Shown here one piece after another: positions 45,649 to 56,514 of a stretch of DNA of 64,000 bases. The notes under the pieces are model-generated. The model made no database searches. It saw nothing but the letters and a program-made list of their open reading frames with translations, and was not told the origin of the DNA. The stretch spans positions 1,951,170 to 2,015,169 of the forward strand of contig NW_021167081.1 in the NCBI RefSeq assembly GCF_003711515.1. The letters are read 5' to 3'. The stretch's first letter is position 1; every line of letters begins with the position of its first letter. Source of the stretch: Sodiomyces alkalinus F11. Taxonomy: Eukaryota; Ascomycota; Sordariomycetes; Glomerellales; Plectosphaerellaceae. Position numbers and translations under genes: made by a program.

Positions 45649-48030
45649 ATGTCGAACCTTTCCGTTCCCGACCCGGAGTATCCACTCGATCATATTTGCT
45701 CCGTCATATGGGACAACACTCTTTACACTTTTTCGGCCGGTGCCTTCCAGGCCCTGCCACTGGAACCAGGAGCGAAATGGCGGCGTCTTGAAGCCGGCCA
45801 GGCGGTAGATGGGGGAGTGTGTGTCGGCACAACACCTGAGGACCCAAGCCGGGCGGCATTATGGATTATTGGGGGACAAGCAAGCACACCCGACTACCCC
45901 GGCCTCCAAAAGTACACGTATTCTACAGGGACTTGGGAGATCATTCACACTCAACCAGTGGCACGAGACCGCAGGTGGCACGGCGCAGTCTATCTCCCCG
46001 CGACCGATAAAATAGTCACGTACGCCGGCAATACAGATGGCGTCCAGCACATCAGTTCATCGACCTTCACCATCGATGCCTCTGAACCATACGAAGTCCG
46101 GGCACACGACTCAATTGCGCCCGCTGTGACGAATCCCATTCTGCTTCGCTGGTCAGCTTCGCAAGCCGTCATGGTGGGCGGAGATAGCCAAAATACCGCC
46201 GTCATGCTCTTCAGTCCCGAGACCGACTGGGCTGACTCGGGGGTCACTCTAGCGCAACCTCTCGGCAAGGATATCTCAGCGGTAAAAGCCGTTCTTGTCG
46301 AAGGAGATGATGGATCGAAAAATCTGATGACCTTTGACATGAGCGAAGTTCCGAACAAAGTCGATCGAATGGTATTGGCCGGTGCAGGCGGTGCGCCCGT
46401 GGGTATCTCCACCTCCGTCTCGCAGTCCTCCGAGGACCATGGCGCTTCGTCCAGAAAGCGCGCCTCCCCCAAGTTGTTGGGAAGAGACTTGACCTTGGAG
46501 GATTGGCCGCAGTATAACGACACGAACGTCCCAGAGGTTGCTCGTGTCAACTTCGCGTTGGCCCAGAGCCCCGACGGCCTAGTGGTTCTCGCCGGTGGGA
46601 ATCCTGAAAGTCCTCTCACAATATTTGACATCCGGAACAATGCCTGGGAAGATGCCGGTTTATTTCTGGCATCAGAACAACAAGTCCTTTCTCTCGGCTC
46701 CAGCTCTGCTTCGGCATCCTCCACTAGCACCAGTACCCAGGCAAGCTCCAGCGCGAGCGCGAGCAGCTCTGTTTCCTTGGTTCTATCGTCCATCTCATCT
46801 TCAGCAACGAGACTCGCTTCGACTGTTCCCTCCAGCGCAGTCCCCGCTTCGGCCACAGCTTCCGCCTCCGAGACTCCCGTGGTTGCAGTAGGAGGTTCTT
46901 CGAGGAGCAGCTTGGATTCGAATGCCATTTTGGGGATCGTGCTTGGCTCTATAACTGGATTCATTCTCTTGCTCGGTCTCATTCTCTGCTTGATTCGACG
47001 AAAGGCAATGCAACGACATAACCCGCCTCATGGCAATCTGGACAGGTCAGCGAGCAATGCCGGATCGGAAATGATGGCGGAGTCCGACTTTGAGAAGCAG
47101 CTGGTCATGACCACGAACAAGAGCCGCTTCCGTGGACATCAGCCTGCTGGGTCCCAAAGCTCTTTCTCATCAATGGCCATCCTGATGGGGCAGCTGAACC
47201 AGCAGAAGCCGGGGCAAAAACAGGAGCGCAGCCAGGCACCCCGGCGTAGCTCAACCAGTAGCTCCTTCAACAAGGGAATCAAAGGTAAAATCAGCCACCC
47301 GATTCCCCAGATGCGCGACGAAGCGGCCCTCAAGACGGAGGGCCAAACAGCAACACGAAATGAGAAGAGTGTTGCCTCTGCAGCGCACGTCGCCGGTGGC
47401 CAGCCTCGTCCTGTGCCGCCACCTGGAGTGGCCCAAGACGATGGAACACGGCGTAGCTCAGGCTGGAACCGATACTGGTCCGGCGGCAGCGCCCTCAACA
47501 TCCTAGGCTACGGCAACCAGAAGCGGACGACCGTCGGGTCGGATGCTTCCCATTACTCCAACACCCACCATCGCGTCACCCAGGATTCGGCGACTGTCCC
47601 GCCACTCAACCTCAGTATGGAAGGTCGACCGCAGATCAACCGCGTCATGTCCGGAAGCCCAACCATCTCCAACTACAACAACGCCAACTGGCGACACGAG
47701 GAGATGTCCGGCAAGATCGAGCGGCCCGTGTCGGCGGCCTCCTCGGGATACTCCAGTGGTGTGCCGGAGAGCGTCCGTGACACGTACGATCCCCTCACGG
47801 ACAAGAAGCCGTGGGGTTCTGAGCGAGCACCGAGCAGCGCTTATAGCGAAACGTTCTATCACCCGACCTCGCTCGCACCAAGCACACGTCAGCCGCAGCC
47901 GCCTCCTGTGCTGAATGATGCCTCCAGGAGGCCGCACATGACAACACCGTCGACCTCGTCTGATATGAGCTGGCTGAAACTCGGCGATGACAACAATACC
48001 GGCTACGCCAACAGCAGGGTCCGGATTTGA
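45649..48030 (+). CDS. kelch/galactose-oxidase-like single-pass membrane protein
   Basis: The frame from this ATG encodes 793 aa. The first ~340 residues have beta-propeller character: CSVIWDNTLYTFSAGAFQAL, ALWIIGGQAS, GTWEIIHTQPVARDRRWHGAVYL, VVLAGGNPESPL, FDIRNNAWEDAG. A Ser/Thr/Ala-rich stalk follows (about 350-418), then a transmembrane helix (about 425-449, AILGIVLGSITGFILLLGLI) with a basic stop-transfer RRKAM, and a ~340-residue cytosolic tail that is Ser/Pro-rich and probably disordered. This architecture is common in fungal surface or wall-sensing proteins; no ligand can be inferred. The protein should have a signal peptide, yet this start gives none. A splice acceptor at 45607 would extend the frame upstream (SRPPVESGITMSNL), so the true N-terminus probably lies in an unplaced 5' exon. 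Confidence 0.8.
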   Translation: MSNLSVPDPEYPLDHICSVIWDNTLYTFSAGAFQALPLEPGAKWRRLEAGQAVDGGVCVGTTPEDPSRAALWIIGGQASTPDYPGLQKYTYSTGTWEIIHTQPVARDRRWHGAVYLPATDKIVTYAGNTDGVQHISSSTFTIDASEPYEVRAHDSIAPAVTNPILLRWSASQAVMVGGDSQNTAVMLFSPETDWADSGVTLAQPLGKDISAVKAVLVEGDDGSKNLMTFDMSEVPNKVDRMVLAGAGGAPVGISTSVSQSSEDHGASSRKRASPKLLGRDLTLEDWPQYNDTNVPEVARVNFALAQSPDGLVVLAGGNPESPLTIFDIRNNAWEDAGLFLASEQQVLSLGSSSASASSTSTSTQASSSASASSSVSLVLSSISSSATRLASTVPSSAVPASATASASETPVVAVGGSSRSSLDSNAILGIVLGSITGFILLLGLILCLIRRKAMQRHNPPHGNLDRSASNAGSEMMAESDFEKQLVMTTNKSRFRGHQPAGSQSSFSSMAILMGQLNQQKPGQKQERSQAPRRSSTSSSFNKGIKGKISHPIPQMRDEAALKTEGQTATRNEKSVASAAHVAGGQPRPVPPPGVAQDDGTRRSSGWNRYWSGGSALNILGYGNQKRTTVGSDASHYSNTHHRVTQDSATVPPLNLSMEGRPQINRVMSGSPTISNYNNANWRHEEMSGKIERPVSAASSGYSSGVPESVRDTYDPLTDKKPWGSERAPSSAYSETFYHPTSLAPSTRQPQPPPVLNDASRRPHMTTPSTSSDMSWLKLGDDNNTGYANSRVRI

Positions 48031-49627
48031 GGATGCTCTCTGTCGATGACACATAATGCACGACAAAAGAATCTCGTCGGCGTGTCGTGCAGCTCGACGA
48101 CTCTCAAGAGAACGGAATACTCGAGCTTGACGTGCACAAGCCTCCATTTCTTCGCCTTGTGCGCTTTTTGACACAGGTTCAAAGGGCCTCTCGAGATGGT
48201 CAAGGGCGATCAAATACCATAGGTCTCTTAGACATTCAGATGGACGGTGCCATCTGTCATTCCTCCAACCCGCATTCTCCATCCAATCACATTATCCTCT
48301 CTTCTTCCATCACCGTCTTACCATTTGCTTCCGGCACTCTTGTCGCCACGGAATTTTCCACGTCTCGGTACCTAACTTGTGGTACAATCCACCTGCCTCG
48401 TGGATGCACATTTTCCTGCTGCCTCCAGCAGCACGCACATAGTCGCATATATTTCCTCCTGTACAAAGTCCGGCCTTGGTTTCTTGGACGTTCCCTCTCT
48501 CATATTTCGCTTGTTTTGGCAATGTCGCAGACCACCTAGGCTGGTCATTCAGTTCGAATCAGTCCTTTCCGTGATACCATTGTTCTTCCAGTATCACAGA
48601 CGTCATCTGCATGTTCCGTCTCTTTTCGTTCTTTATTTTTCTTTTTTCTTGTTTCGTTGGCCGGATCATTGCGTCTCTCTGGCTGACCGATCTGCATCGG
48701 TCATTTGAATGTAATTCCTTCCCTGAGGGGATGTGCTTTTGGCAAGACGATATAGATGGCTATGCCATCAGGATGAGGTTCGCCGCCCAGGGCGCGCGCA
48801 TACCCCAGGGGTATGGGGCGAACTCTTTTTTGCCATGGAGGAAGCTGAGTCTGGGGTGCAAGACAAAAGGACGCATGCGCATATAGCTAGGTCCTCGCAT
48901 GTATATATCCGTGATGAGATCGGCGACTAGAGCAGCTACACATGTGTGCTTTAATACACAGCTTTCGAGTTGACGTTTCTACACTTGTGTCATGATATGA
49001 ACGCTGATGTGAGCAGTGGCCAGCGTCTTGTTTACTGAAGGGTCATTATGATAAACTGGACGAAGGCTTTCTCTTGCTCCCTTGATGGATGGTGCCGGCC
49101 GAGGAAATATAGATACAGGGGCTACTCAGCTCGATAGTAGCCATCCCGGGGCAATTGACTCGTCGGTAACCGGACCGCACCAAGCTATCCGTCACTAGAC
49201 TGACGTATCGAACATTCACGTACACGGTTTGGCGCAGGCCACATCTTCCAAGAACCGCGACTCAACTGCATCCTACAACAGTAGGGTGCTTGAATCGCAC
49301 CGACTGCTGGCTGAGGTAGTTGGAAACGGCAACAGCAACTTTTGCTTCCTTCCTTGCCAGATACTACGTAACACGAAGCTTAGGAGGGCCTGCCAGTTGT
49401 ATCGAGGAACCGTAACTGCTGTTGCTCGATAGCCTTCCTTTCATGTGGAATTGGAAGAAGCTGGTAGATATCAACTCTCTTCGCTCTTCGACTGACGGGC
49501 AGAGAATCCGTTTTTGATAACCACCATCTCTCCAGGCTCATCCTAGCTAGAAGCGGCCCTCGCCTGACTGCGAGATAGTGTTGTCCACAAAGAGGAAGCA
49601 AAGTGTTCCTTCTTCATCATCTTCAAC
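48031..49627. other. 3' flank of kelch-like gene
   Basis: 1.6 kb. Short open frames occur, but none has family resemblance or a persuasive start. T-rich tracts near 48630-48660 are present. Nothing else is seen. Confidence 0.45.
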
Positions 49628-50005
49628 ATGACCGAAACGCCCGAATCCCAGGGGAACCTATGGTATGTTACACAGGCCCTTTCCCTTGGCTTGTCTTTTC
49701 GTCAGACAGCAGGCTCACGTACGACTACCTTGGAGCAGGAATTACGAACGGTGGTTGCTTTCTTTGAGAGCAGAAACTGGGACAGAGTCGACGATAGTCA
49801 ACGGACTTCCGCAGTGCGTCGATTCTGCAACTTATACAAGCAGCTTGATGATGAGCATGAGGTAATAAGGCTGGATGGACTTGCTGAAAGCTTGGCTCGT
49901 GAGTGGGGTGTTACGGTTTGCAGGGAGGCAATGGATATGGTATTCGAAGAGGACCCATCTCTGGCGAAAAGTGTGGTTGTCAACACGATGCCGGAACACC
50001 GATGA
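49628..50005 (+). CDS. small hypothetical protein (uncertain)
   Basis: An ATG-initiated frame encodes 125 aa: MTETPESQGNLWYVTQAL at the start, then EQELRTVVAFFESRNWDRVDD and REWGVTVCREAMDMVFEED further on. The composition is balanced, with amphipathic helices and no low complexity, which resembles real protein, but I recognise no family. A GTATGT at 49663 with an AG at 49705 would create a stop when spliced, so the intron-free reading is preferred. It lies just left of the small TIR element. It could be a chance frame or part of a larger gene. Confidence 0.35.
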   Translation: MTETPESQGNLWYVTQALSLGLSFRQTAGSRTTTLEQELRTVVAFFESRNWDRVDDSQRTSAVRRFCNLYKQLDDEHEVIRLDGLAESLAREWGVTVCREAMDMVFEEDPSLAKSVVVNTMPEHR

Positions 50006-50257
50006 GGTGTAGGGGAGGCCTTTCATTCGGAACATACTCAGGGGCAAATCTTAGCTTAAAGGAGGGAGGCAGTAATAGGTAGGAATTGTGCTTCAACGAA
50101 CCCCCGTTTCTTCTGGCCACCAAATAGAACCCTACATCTTTCGTCAGTTCTTGACTTCGGTACATTTCCAGTACCCCAACGCAGATGGAAAACTGAAGAC
50201 GTGGTCAAGAGCCTCCTATTTCAGGTTGGATTGATGCGTATTTCCGGAGGTTACATG

Positions 50258-50824
50258 TAAACTGATGTTGAACTCGGTGGCTGGGCTGAGGGTAGATGTG
50301 GGGCGTGGCTGATAAAAAAGTTGAGGTGAGGGTAGGTACGGGGCTTTACGCCTTTAATTAATTGGTCGAACTATTTCGCGATCGCGTTAAATACCTTAAG
50401 GTATTATAAGGATTATTTCTACTAAGGGTTATTATATTATTATAAAGTCTTTTACTAAGTATAAGAGTAGTTACTTAATTTATTTAGTTATATAACCTTA
50501 ATAAATAGCCTTATAATAAATATTACCTACTTATTATAAGGGTATTACCTAAGATATATAGTCACGTGACCTTAATAAAGAGCCTTATAATAACCCTTAC
50601 CTACCTATAGATATTATAAGGGTAGTTACCTAAGATACTTAGTCACGTGACCTTAATATATAGCCCTATAGTAACCCTTGCCTACCTATTATACGGGTGG
50701 TTACCTAAGATATCTAGTCACATGACCTTAGTACATAGCCCCACAGCAACCCTCAGCTCAACTTTTCGCCCCACTCGGACCCACACCTACCCTCAGCTCA
50801 GCCTCCGAGTTCAACATCAGTTTA
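50258..50824. mobile_element. 567-bp non-autonomous TIR (MITE-like) element
   Basis: The left end 50258-50303 and the reverse complement of 50779-50824 match at 42 of 46 positions, with similarity continuing to about 90 bp through a second subterminal GTTGAGSTGAGGGT-type unit. The outer bases TAAACTGAT and the GGCTRRGCTRAGGGTAG core are shared with the 5.35-kb element, so both belong to one TIR family. The interior has no coding capacity and is filled by a tandem array of roughly 75-81-bp units. The TIRs are far less mutated than the left part of the array. Confidence 0.85.
50450..50760. repeat. four-copy 74-81-bp tandem array inside the small element
   Basis: The unit contains GGTAGTTACCTAAGATA, then AGTCACGTGACCTTAATA, then TAGCCYTATARTAACCC. 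The homologous palindrome starts at 50487 (GTTATATAAC), 50561 (GTCACGTGAC), 50642 (GTCACGTGAC) and 50717 (GTCACATGAC). All differences in it are C-to-T or G-to-A transitions. Confidence 0.85.
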
Positions 50825-53800
50825 TCTGCAACCACTATTTCCGGGCGCGCCCACAGTACGCACACAATACCCATCCACTTACAGTGAGCAACACTAGGGT
50901 AAGGTAAAGGGGCCGCGGGATGCGTCGTCGGATGCGTCATATTCGGTTCCCGAGATACCCACGCATATGTTATTCGTACTTTTACCCGGCTGCCCATGCC
51001 TTTGGGTACCAGCGAGCCCAGTGCTGCTAGCGGACATGTCCGTGACGTCGGGACCCTTGCAGATGTCCACGGATTTAGCACGTGGTGCAGCGAACGGCGA
51101 CGACGCGTCGAAGCAGGAGGGTCCGGCCCCCACCCCACCCAGCAGCCCCTGCCGGTCTCCGCCCTACCGTCTCTCCAGTGACCCGGTCCACTTGGTCCGA
51201 TCTACTGTACGTGTACTTCGTACACTTCCGACCTATTTACAACGTACCTGTACTTGTACTTTAACATGATACAGCTCTAACCACCTTCACGCAACACCAC
51301 CTAAGAAGTCTATACGATTAATTGCCCTTGTTACCCCCCTCGATCACATGCATATTGGAAATTATCGAGATCGTCAGGGCCCTCGGATTAGGGCTTGTCG
51401 TTTTGTGAATGGGTACTCATGTCATGGGCCTCATGGGGCCTCCAATCACCTTGACCAGTGAAGTTATCTCACACGCAACCTCCGTAGGCATACAAAGTAC
51501 TTCTTCACATAGCCAAATCGAGGTTCGCCGCCCATAACCTCCATGGGGTACTTCACCATGTCCAGCTTTTCAATATCTCCCCTTCTTACGGTCTGATCGA
51601 GATGAATCTCACGAAACTAGCCCCGTTGTGGCTGTGTTGCCCCAAGACTGCAGGACGGCCGGCAAGAAGACAGGCCCTGCCTCACTTGGAAACAAAACGA
51701 ACCAAGTGCCGCCATAACGGGATCGCCCGATGTCGCCCTGGCGAGAGGAGGGAAGATGAAGGCAAGGATGCACGTCGGCTGACACAGGAGGCCAAGGCTG
51801 GCCCCTTTTCTGGGCACCTAGGCAAGGCTAGTTTCGTTTCTTGCGGGAATTGAAATCTTCCCTTAGCCTCACTGACAAACCTCATGTGGTGTCCAGCAAC
51901 CTGCCGGCCCCAGCTCGGATCCGATTGCATCGAGGGTTCCGAATTCACCCGGGAAAAAAAAGAAGATGAACCCGTGATCAGCGTTGGGACCTAACCGTGG
52001 CCAAGACGGTGGTCATGCAGCAAATGCACTCCGAATTGAATCTCCTGCAGGTGCCCCTCGCGGGATGACAGCTTCTGTTGGTTTCCCAAACCTGAAGAGT
52101 AGGCCGCCTTCCTATTCTGTCCGATTTCGGTGCTTTCCATGTATGCGCAAGCTCGGAGGGAAATGGGTGGCGAGGTGGAGCTGTCGAGGGCTCTGGGAAT
52201 CAATCACGTCCCTAAACCTCCGAGATGTTTTCGCCTCGTATGTACTTTGTATTCCTCGTTAAGAGATGGTTGAGAAAGACCTTGGGCTTCATGTGCCTAT
52301 CAACAAAGGCTGCCTGCTATTGTTATATCACACGCAAGAAGAAACATCTCTCACGATCTGGTCGTAGAGAGTGAGGTGATGGAAACATCTGACGACCAGG
52401 ATGTCAACCCGTCACATGGATGCTCTCGATATTATCTGCAGGTTGATATGCAGTGTACTATGGCCAACCACCTGATCGAGCGAGCCGATGCCAGGGTGTT
52501 TGCCGGGACCAAGAACTTCTAGAAGCTGCAGCGAAGGACACGGCGGGTACCCGGCAGGTTTGACACGGCATGCCCTTGGCCGATGTGACATGATGTGCAG
52601 CCCGAGTCGCCACGCTGCCGTCGTCGCGGAGAATTCGATCTTCTGCCCCAGTGCTTCTTGCCTGGGGAGCCAGATTTCGACAGACGCACTCCAGGGAGCT
52701 AGAAACGACCAGAATGGCCGGGGAAGGGGAACCCGAGCCGCTCTCTTGCCCCAATTAGCAATAATCACATCAAGGGGGAGACTCTGCAGCTTCCTGTGGG
52801 TGGTGGTCCAAGTGATCGACCTACTAGGACCAGCCCCATTACTAGAAGCCATTGAGCGGTTGACCCCTCCCGAGATCGAAGATGCCATCGATATTCGGGA
52901 GGCACTGACACTATGTCCGTGTCTTTGTTCTTCCTCAAGCTAACGGGAGCACCCGTCTGCTCAAGATGATAGAAGTGGGACGATGAAAGCGAGAGACAGG
53001 AGGGAAACCAACCGTTGACCAGGAAGCTTTGTTTGGAGACTGTCGTTGCCGCTAATCGTGGGAGCCAAGTAAATACCAACAAGGCGCCAGACCTACCTTA
53101 GGTGTAACAAAACGCATACTCGCCTCTACGATGATGAGTTGACGACGCAACTACGAAGTACCTACCGTGACAGTGGAGGGAGACCGTGGAAGAAAGTACC
53201 TTATGGTACGGGATATGGACAGTCCAGTCGGCACTGTAACAACGATGGTGGGGTATAAACTGAGCATAAGCCGCCCTGGAAGACTGTACAAAGTACCTAC
53301 TAAGCGAAGGCTCTTTGATGGGCGTTTATTACACGTACAACTCGGGCAGAATGAGGTACTATGCGTTCTGTACTCTGTACACGAGGACGTTGTAACCTGG
53401 GAACCGAGGAAGTACGAATACTCCGTAGCTCATAATAAGATACCTTACCTTAGTCTGCCCACCTTTTATTACCTACCTTAGGTACCGTACCTAAACCGGC
53501 GAAGGCATCGATCCCACAGTGTAATTACTCCGTCCACTAAGATCATATAATGTAAGGCACCATACCTTAGATAAGGTACTTGAGGCAGTTGTACGTACTT
53601 ATGTACCTGAGGTCACTTTTCCTTGGTATTTTAGGGCGTTCGAGGCCCGTGCAAAGTACGTTGTATAAGGTACACTCTCGTAAGCCCACTCACCCCACGC
53701 ATCTACGTTGTACCTAGGTAGGTACCTACCTTACCTTACCTAAGGTACTTTATTTTATAATTACCTTAGGTAACATGAATTTTCCGTTCGCTTTTTCGTA

Positions 53801-54404
53801 CTCCGTGCGTACAGTTCAATCCTGGGGTCCGTGCTATCCATGCCATCTGCGAGTAATTACTAGGTGTACCTACCTTAAGCTTTGAGCGTCTCGATGCGAC
53901 CCCGTGCTCCTGTTGCCCTTCTTTGGCCAGACGGTTGAAGCTCCCGCAGTGGGTTGGCTACCTGGAGCAACAGCTAAAACAGACAAGCGCTGTGCGAAAG
54001 TACTCCGTCGTCTTTTCCTCCGCCCGTGACAGTCACCAACCGCACCATTATGCGCCACGAAGTTGATTTACATAAACCAGTCCAACCCACCAAAGTTCCA
54101 CCCGAATTATTAGTCCCCTGACCGACCGAACCCCGCCCGGAGAGAAAGCAGTGGGGGTTGAAAATTCCTCTCTAGACTGTTTTCCAACGGCCGTGAGCCT
54201 TTAATTCCGTCAATCGCCGTCATCTGCTCGCTTTTCACACCGACTATCTCGGCAGCAACTGGATTTTGGCTCAACAGTACATCGTCCTCCCGAGGTCTTC
54301 GCCATCACAGCCCCTGTGAACGAAATCACCCGGCAATCGCCGAAGGCAAAACATAACAACGAGAGCACGTCCAGGCCAGACGGCCTGCACTGGAATCCGT
54401 CGCC
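50825..54404. other. 3.6-kb gene-free region upstream of nuc-1
   Basis: No recognised gene. Overlapping frames on both strands near 52412-52943 have no known relatives and mirror each other. From 53090 to 53870 the sequence is dense in TACCTTAGGTAC, CCTACCTTACC and GTACGGAGTA-type motifs. From 54060 to 54404 lies the promoter and leader of the bHLH gene. Confidence 0.45.
53690..53785. repeat. cluster of CCTAGGTAGGTACC / CCTTACCTAAGG motifs
   Basis: Overlapping inverted and direct copies of TACCT, ACCTTA and TAAGGTA pack about 90 bp (53710-53775). Similar but smaller clusters occur at 15380-15415, 22900-22935, 23770-23790 and 53440-53495. Confidence 0.7.
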
Positions 54405-56514
54405 ATGATGGAATCCACCGTCTGGAATACCCAGGACCAGTCTCTGCCGCCATCCCATGATGACGACTTTCCGCAATTCCTCGATATGGGAGACACGGGC
54501 GGCCTCGATGGGTCGCTTCAATTCGACTTTCAGGACTTCCAGCCCGGGCATGGCTCGTCCATCATGTCTCAAAATCCCCGCGATCAGCTCGACACCCCCA
54601 TGAGAGGGAGCACCGATGCTACCACCATGGTGATGACGGCGTCCGATAACACAACCGCTCAGTCCCAGCTCATCGCCATGAGCTCCGCCGCTTCGCACCC
54701 TTCTATCCCGGCACACATGATGCACCATCCGCCGACCCCCAACGACCCCATTTCCCAAATCGATGCGCAGATACAATTTCTTCAGCAGCAGCAGCGCCAG
54801 ATGCAGGAGCAACAAGCTCAGCAGCAGGCCGCCTACTATGCCAGTCAGACCTCGGCTCAAGTGCCCCCGACCCCGCAAAGCCTCGAGATGCCTTCCAATG
54901 GCAACCATTTCTACCCTCACGACCAACACCAACAGAACATGTTTGACACTCGCTATCAACACATGAAGGAACAGCAAGATGTGTGATCTCGACTTCTATC
55001 TTTCCCCCGCTTCCGGGCCGCCCGTGCTAATTGACCTGCTCCAGATGGCCTTCACCCCTCTCGTCTCTCCTGCGGTGACGCCCCTAGACCCCCATTTCCA
55101 GATGGACGCCAATTTTGGCTTGTCAGGCGCCTACTTCAGCCCTCTTACGTCGCCTGCCCTCCACGCTCAGAGCGAGTCCAGCTCGCCCTATGACCAACGG
55201 AACTCAATTTCCACTCGTAACTCACCCGGCGAGATGGATCTGGAGAATTGTGCGCCCGCCGCCGCTGCTTCAGGAGTGGACCTCTCTAAAAAGGCTAGAA
55301 AGAACAACGCATCACGAGCCAAAGGCAAGGCGAGCGTGCGGCAATCGCCCATCTCAAAACCTCAAAAGAAGAAAATGGTGCCTACTCCCCAGATGGTCTC
55401 CCAGGTTCTCAGCGACCTCCAGGAATCGGCCGAGGACGGGATGGACCAGGTACTTCCACCGAGCTTCCTTCCGGCGCCCATGAGCAGCGAAGAGAGCGAG
55501 AACGCGTCGGTGTCACCCGAGACCCTGTCTGACATGCCGGCCCTATCCGAAATGCCACCGCCTCCTCCTCCCACACCTCAGTCTAGGCTTGTAAAATTGC
55601 TAGCGACGGCGGCGGCTCCACCCTCAGCTTTGCCCCCCGGTATCCAGGGCAAGCCGTCGCCCGCCACACCGGCGTCGCTCATGAAATTGCCGTCATCTAG
55701 TGCCAATGGCGGCGCAACTTCTTCCAGCGCACAGGAAGGCGGTGCGCCGGAGCACATTGAGAATCTCGAACTTCCCGAATCAGCCAATTTTGCGAAGATG
55801 CGGCTGAGCCCGCTCGACACGAATCGGACGCCGGTGCAATGCCCGTCAGAACCCAACTCCGCCCGGGTATCCGCCTTCCAGCCACTGCCGTCCCCCGTTT
55901 TCGCCAAGCCTCGGACAACCGCGTCAGCGAACCAAAGCCCGATTATCGCGCCCGGCTCCAGCGGGCCCGCCCCGAGGAAAACACCCCAGCTGGCACCCCG
56001 GAACAGCAAGAAAAGGGGAAGCATCAGCTCCTCGCACGTTTCGCCCGCGCTCCGGCCGCGCATATCGCCCCACATCAAGCCGTTGCTGCCGGGGACGCCG
56101 GGATTGACGGCCGAAGACTCGGCTTCGCGCCTGCTGGCAACGAAATCCAATTATCAGAACATCCTCGAGGGGAACACCGTACCCGGGGTGACGTACCCCA
56201 TGGAGCTCTCCACCAACTTGACGTCGAAGCGGACGTCGCATAAAATCGCGGAACAGGGCCGGAGAAACCGCATCAATTCGGCATTGCAGGAAATCGCTGC
56301 GTTGCTGCCCAAGTCGGCCACGACGGAGTTAAAGAGCAGCGAGTGTGAGAAGGACGGAGGGAAACCGGGCTGCGTGCCCAACAGTAAGGCCAGCACGGTG
56401 GAGATGGCTATCGAGTACATCAAGCAGCTCAGGCAAGAGGTGGCGGAGGCGACAGCACGTGCAGAGAAGGCGGAGAAAAAGCTGGAGGAGAAAGAAAAGG
56501 GGTCGGTATCGTGA
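54405..56514 (+). CDS. nuc-1: bHLH transcription factor, NUC-1/Pho4 type
   Basis: Two exons (54405-54980 and 55045-56514) encode 681 aa. The 64-nt intron has a GTGTGA donor, a GCTAAT branch-like site and a CTCCAG acceptor. NUC-1 of Neurospora and yeast Pho4 activate phosphate-acquisition genes under phosphate limitation through CACGTG sites. The C-terminal basic region reads KRTSHKIAEQGRRNRINSAL with the His-x3-Glu-x3-Arg E-box contacts. Helix 1 (QEIAALLPK), a long loop with two Cys (CEKDGGKPGC), helix 2 (KASTVEMAIEYIKQLRQEV) and a short Lys/Glu coiled tail follow. The N-terminus has an acidic FPQFLDMGD segment and Gln-rich stretches (FLQQQQRQMQEQQAQQQ). The middle is Pro/Ser-rich, with putative SP sites for cyclin-CDK regulation. 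ATGs at 54405 and 54408 are adjacent. Orthology to nuc-1 is inferred from the bHLH sequence and its position at the C-terminus. Confidence 0.88.

Noticed and set aside
48551..48562. GTTCGAATC resembling a tRNA T-loop (B-box)
   Set aside because: No A-box or cloverleaf can be formed with the upstream sequence.
49663..49705. Possible 43-nt intron in the small hypothetical protein
   Set aside because: Splicing creates a TGA at the junction, and the length is below the usual fungal minimum.
52412..52943. Overlapping frames of about 150 codons on both strands
   Set aside because: They mirror each other and neither shows domain-like sequence or a convincing transcription context.
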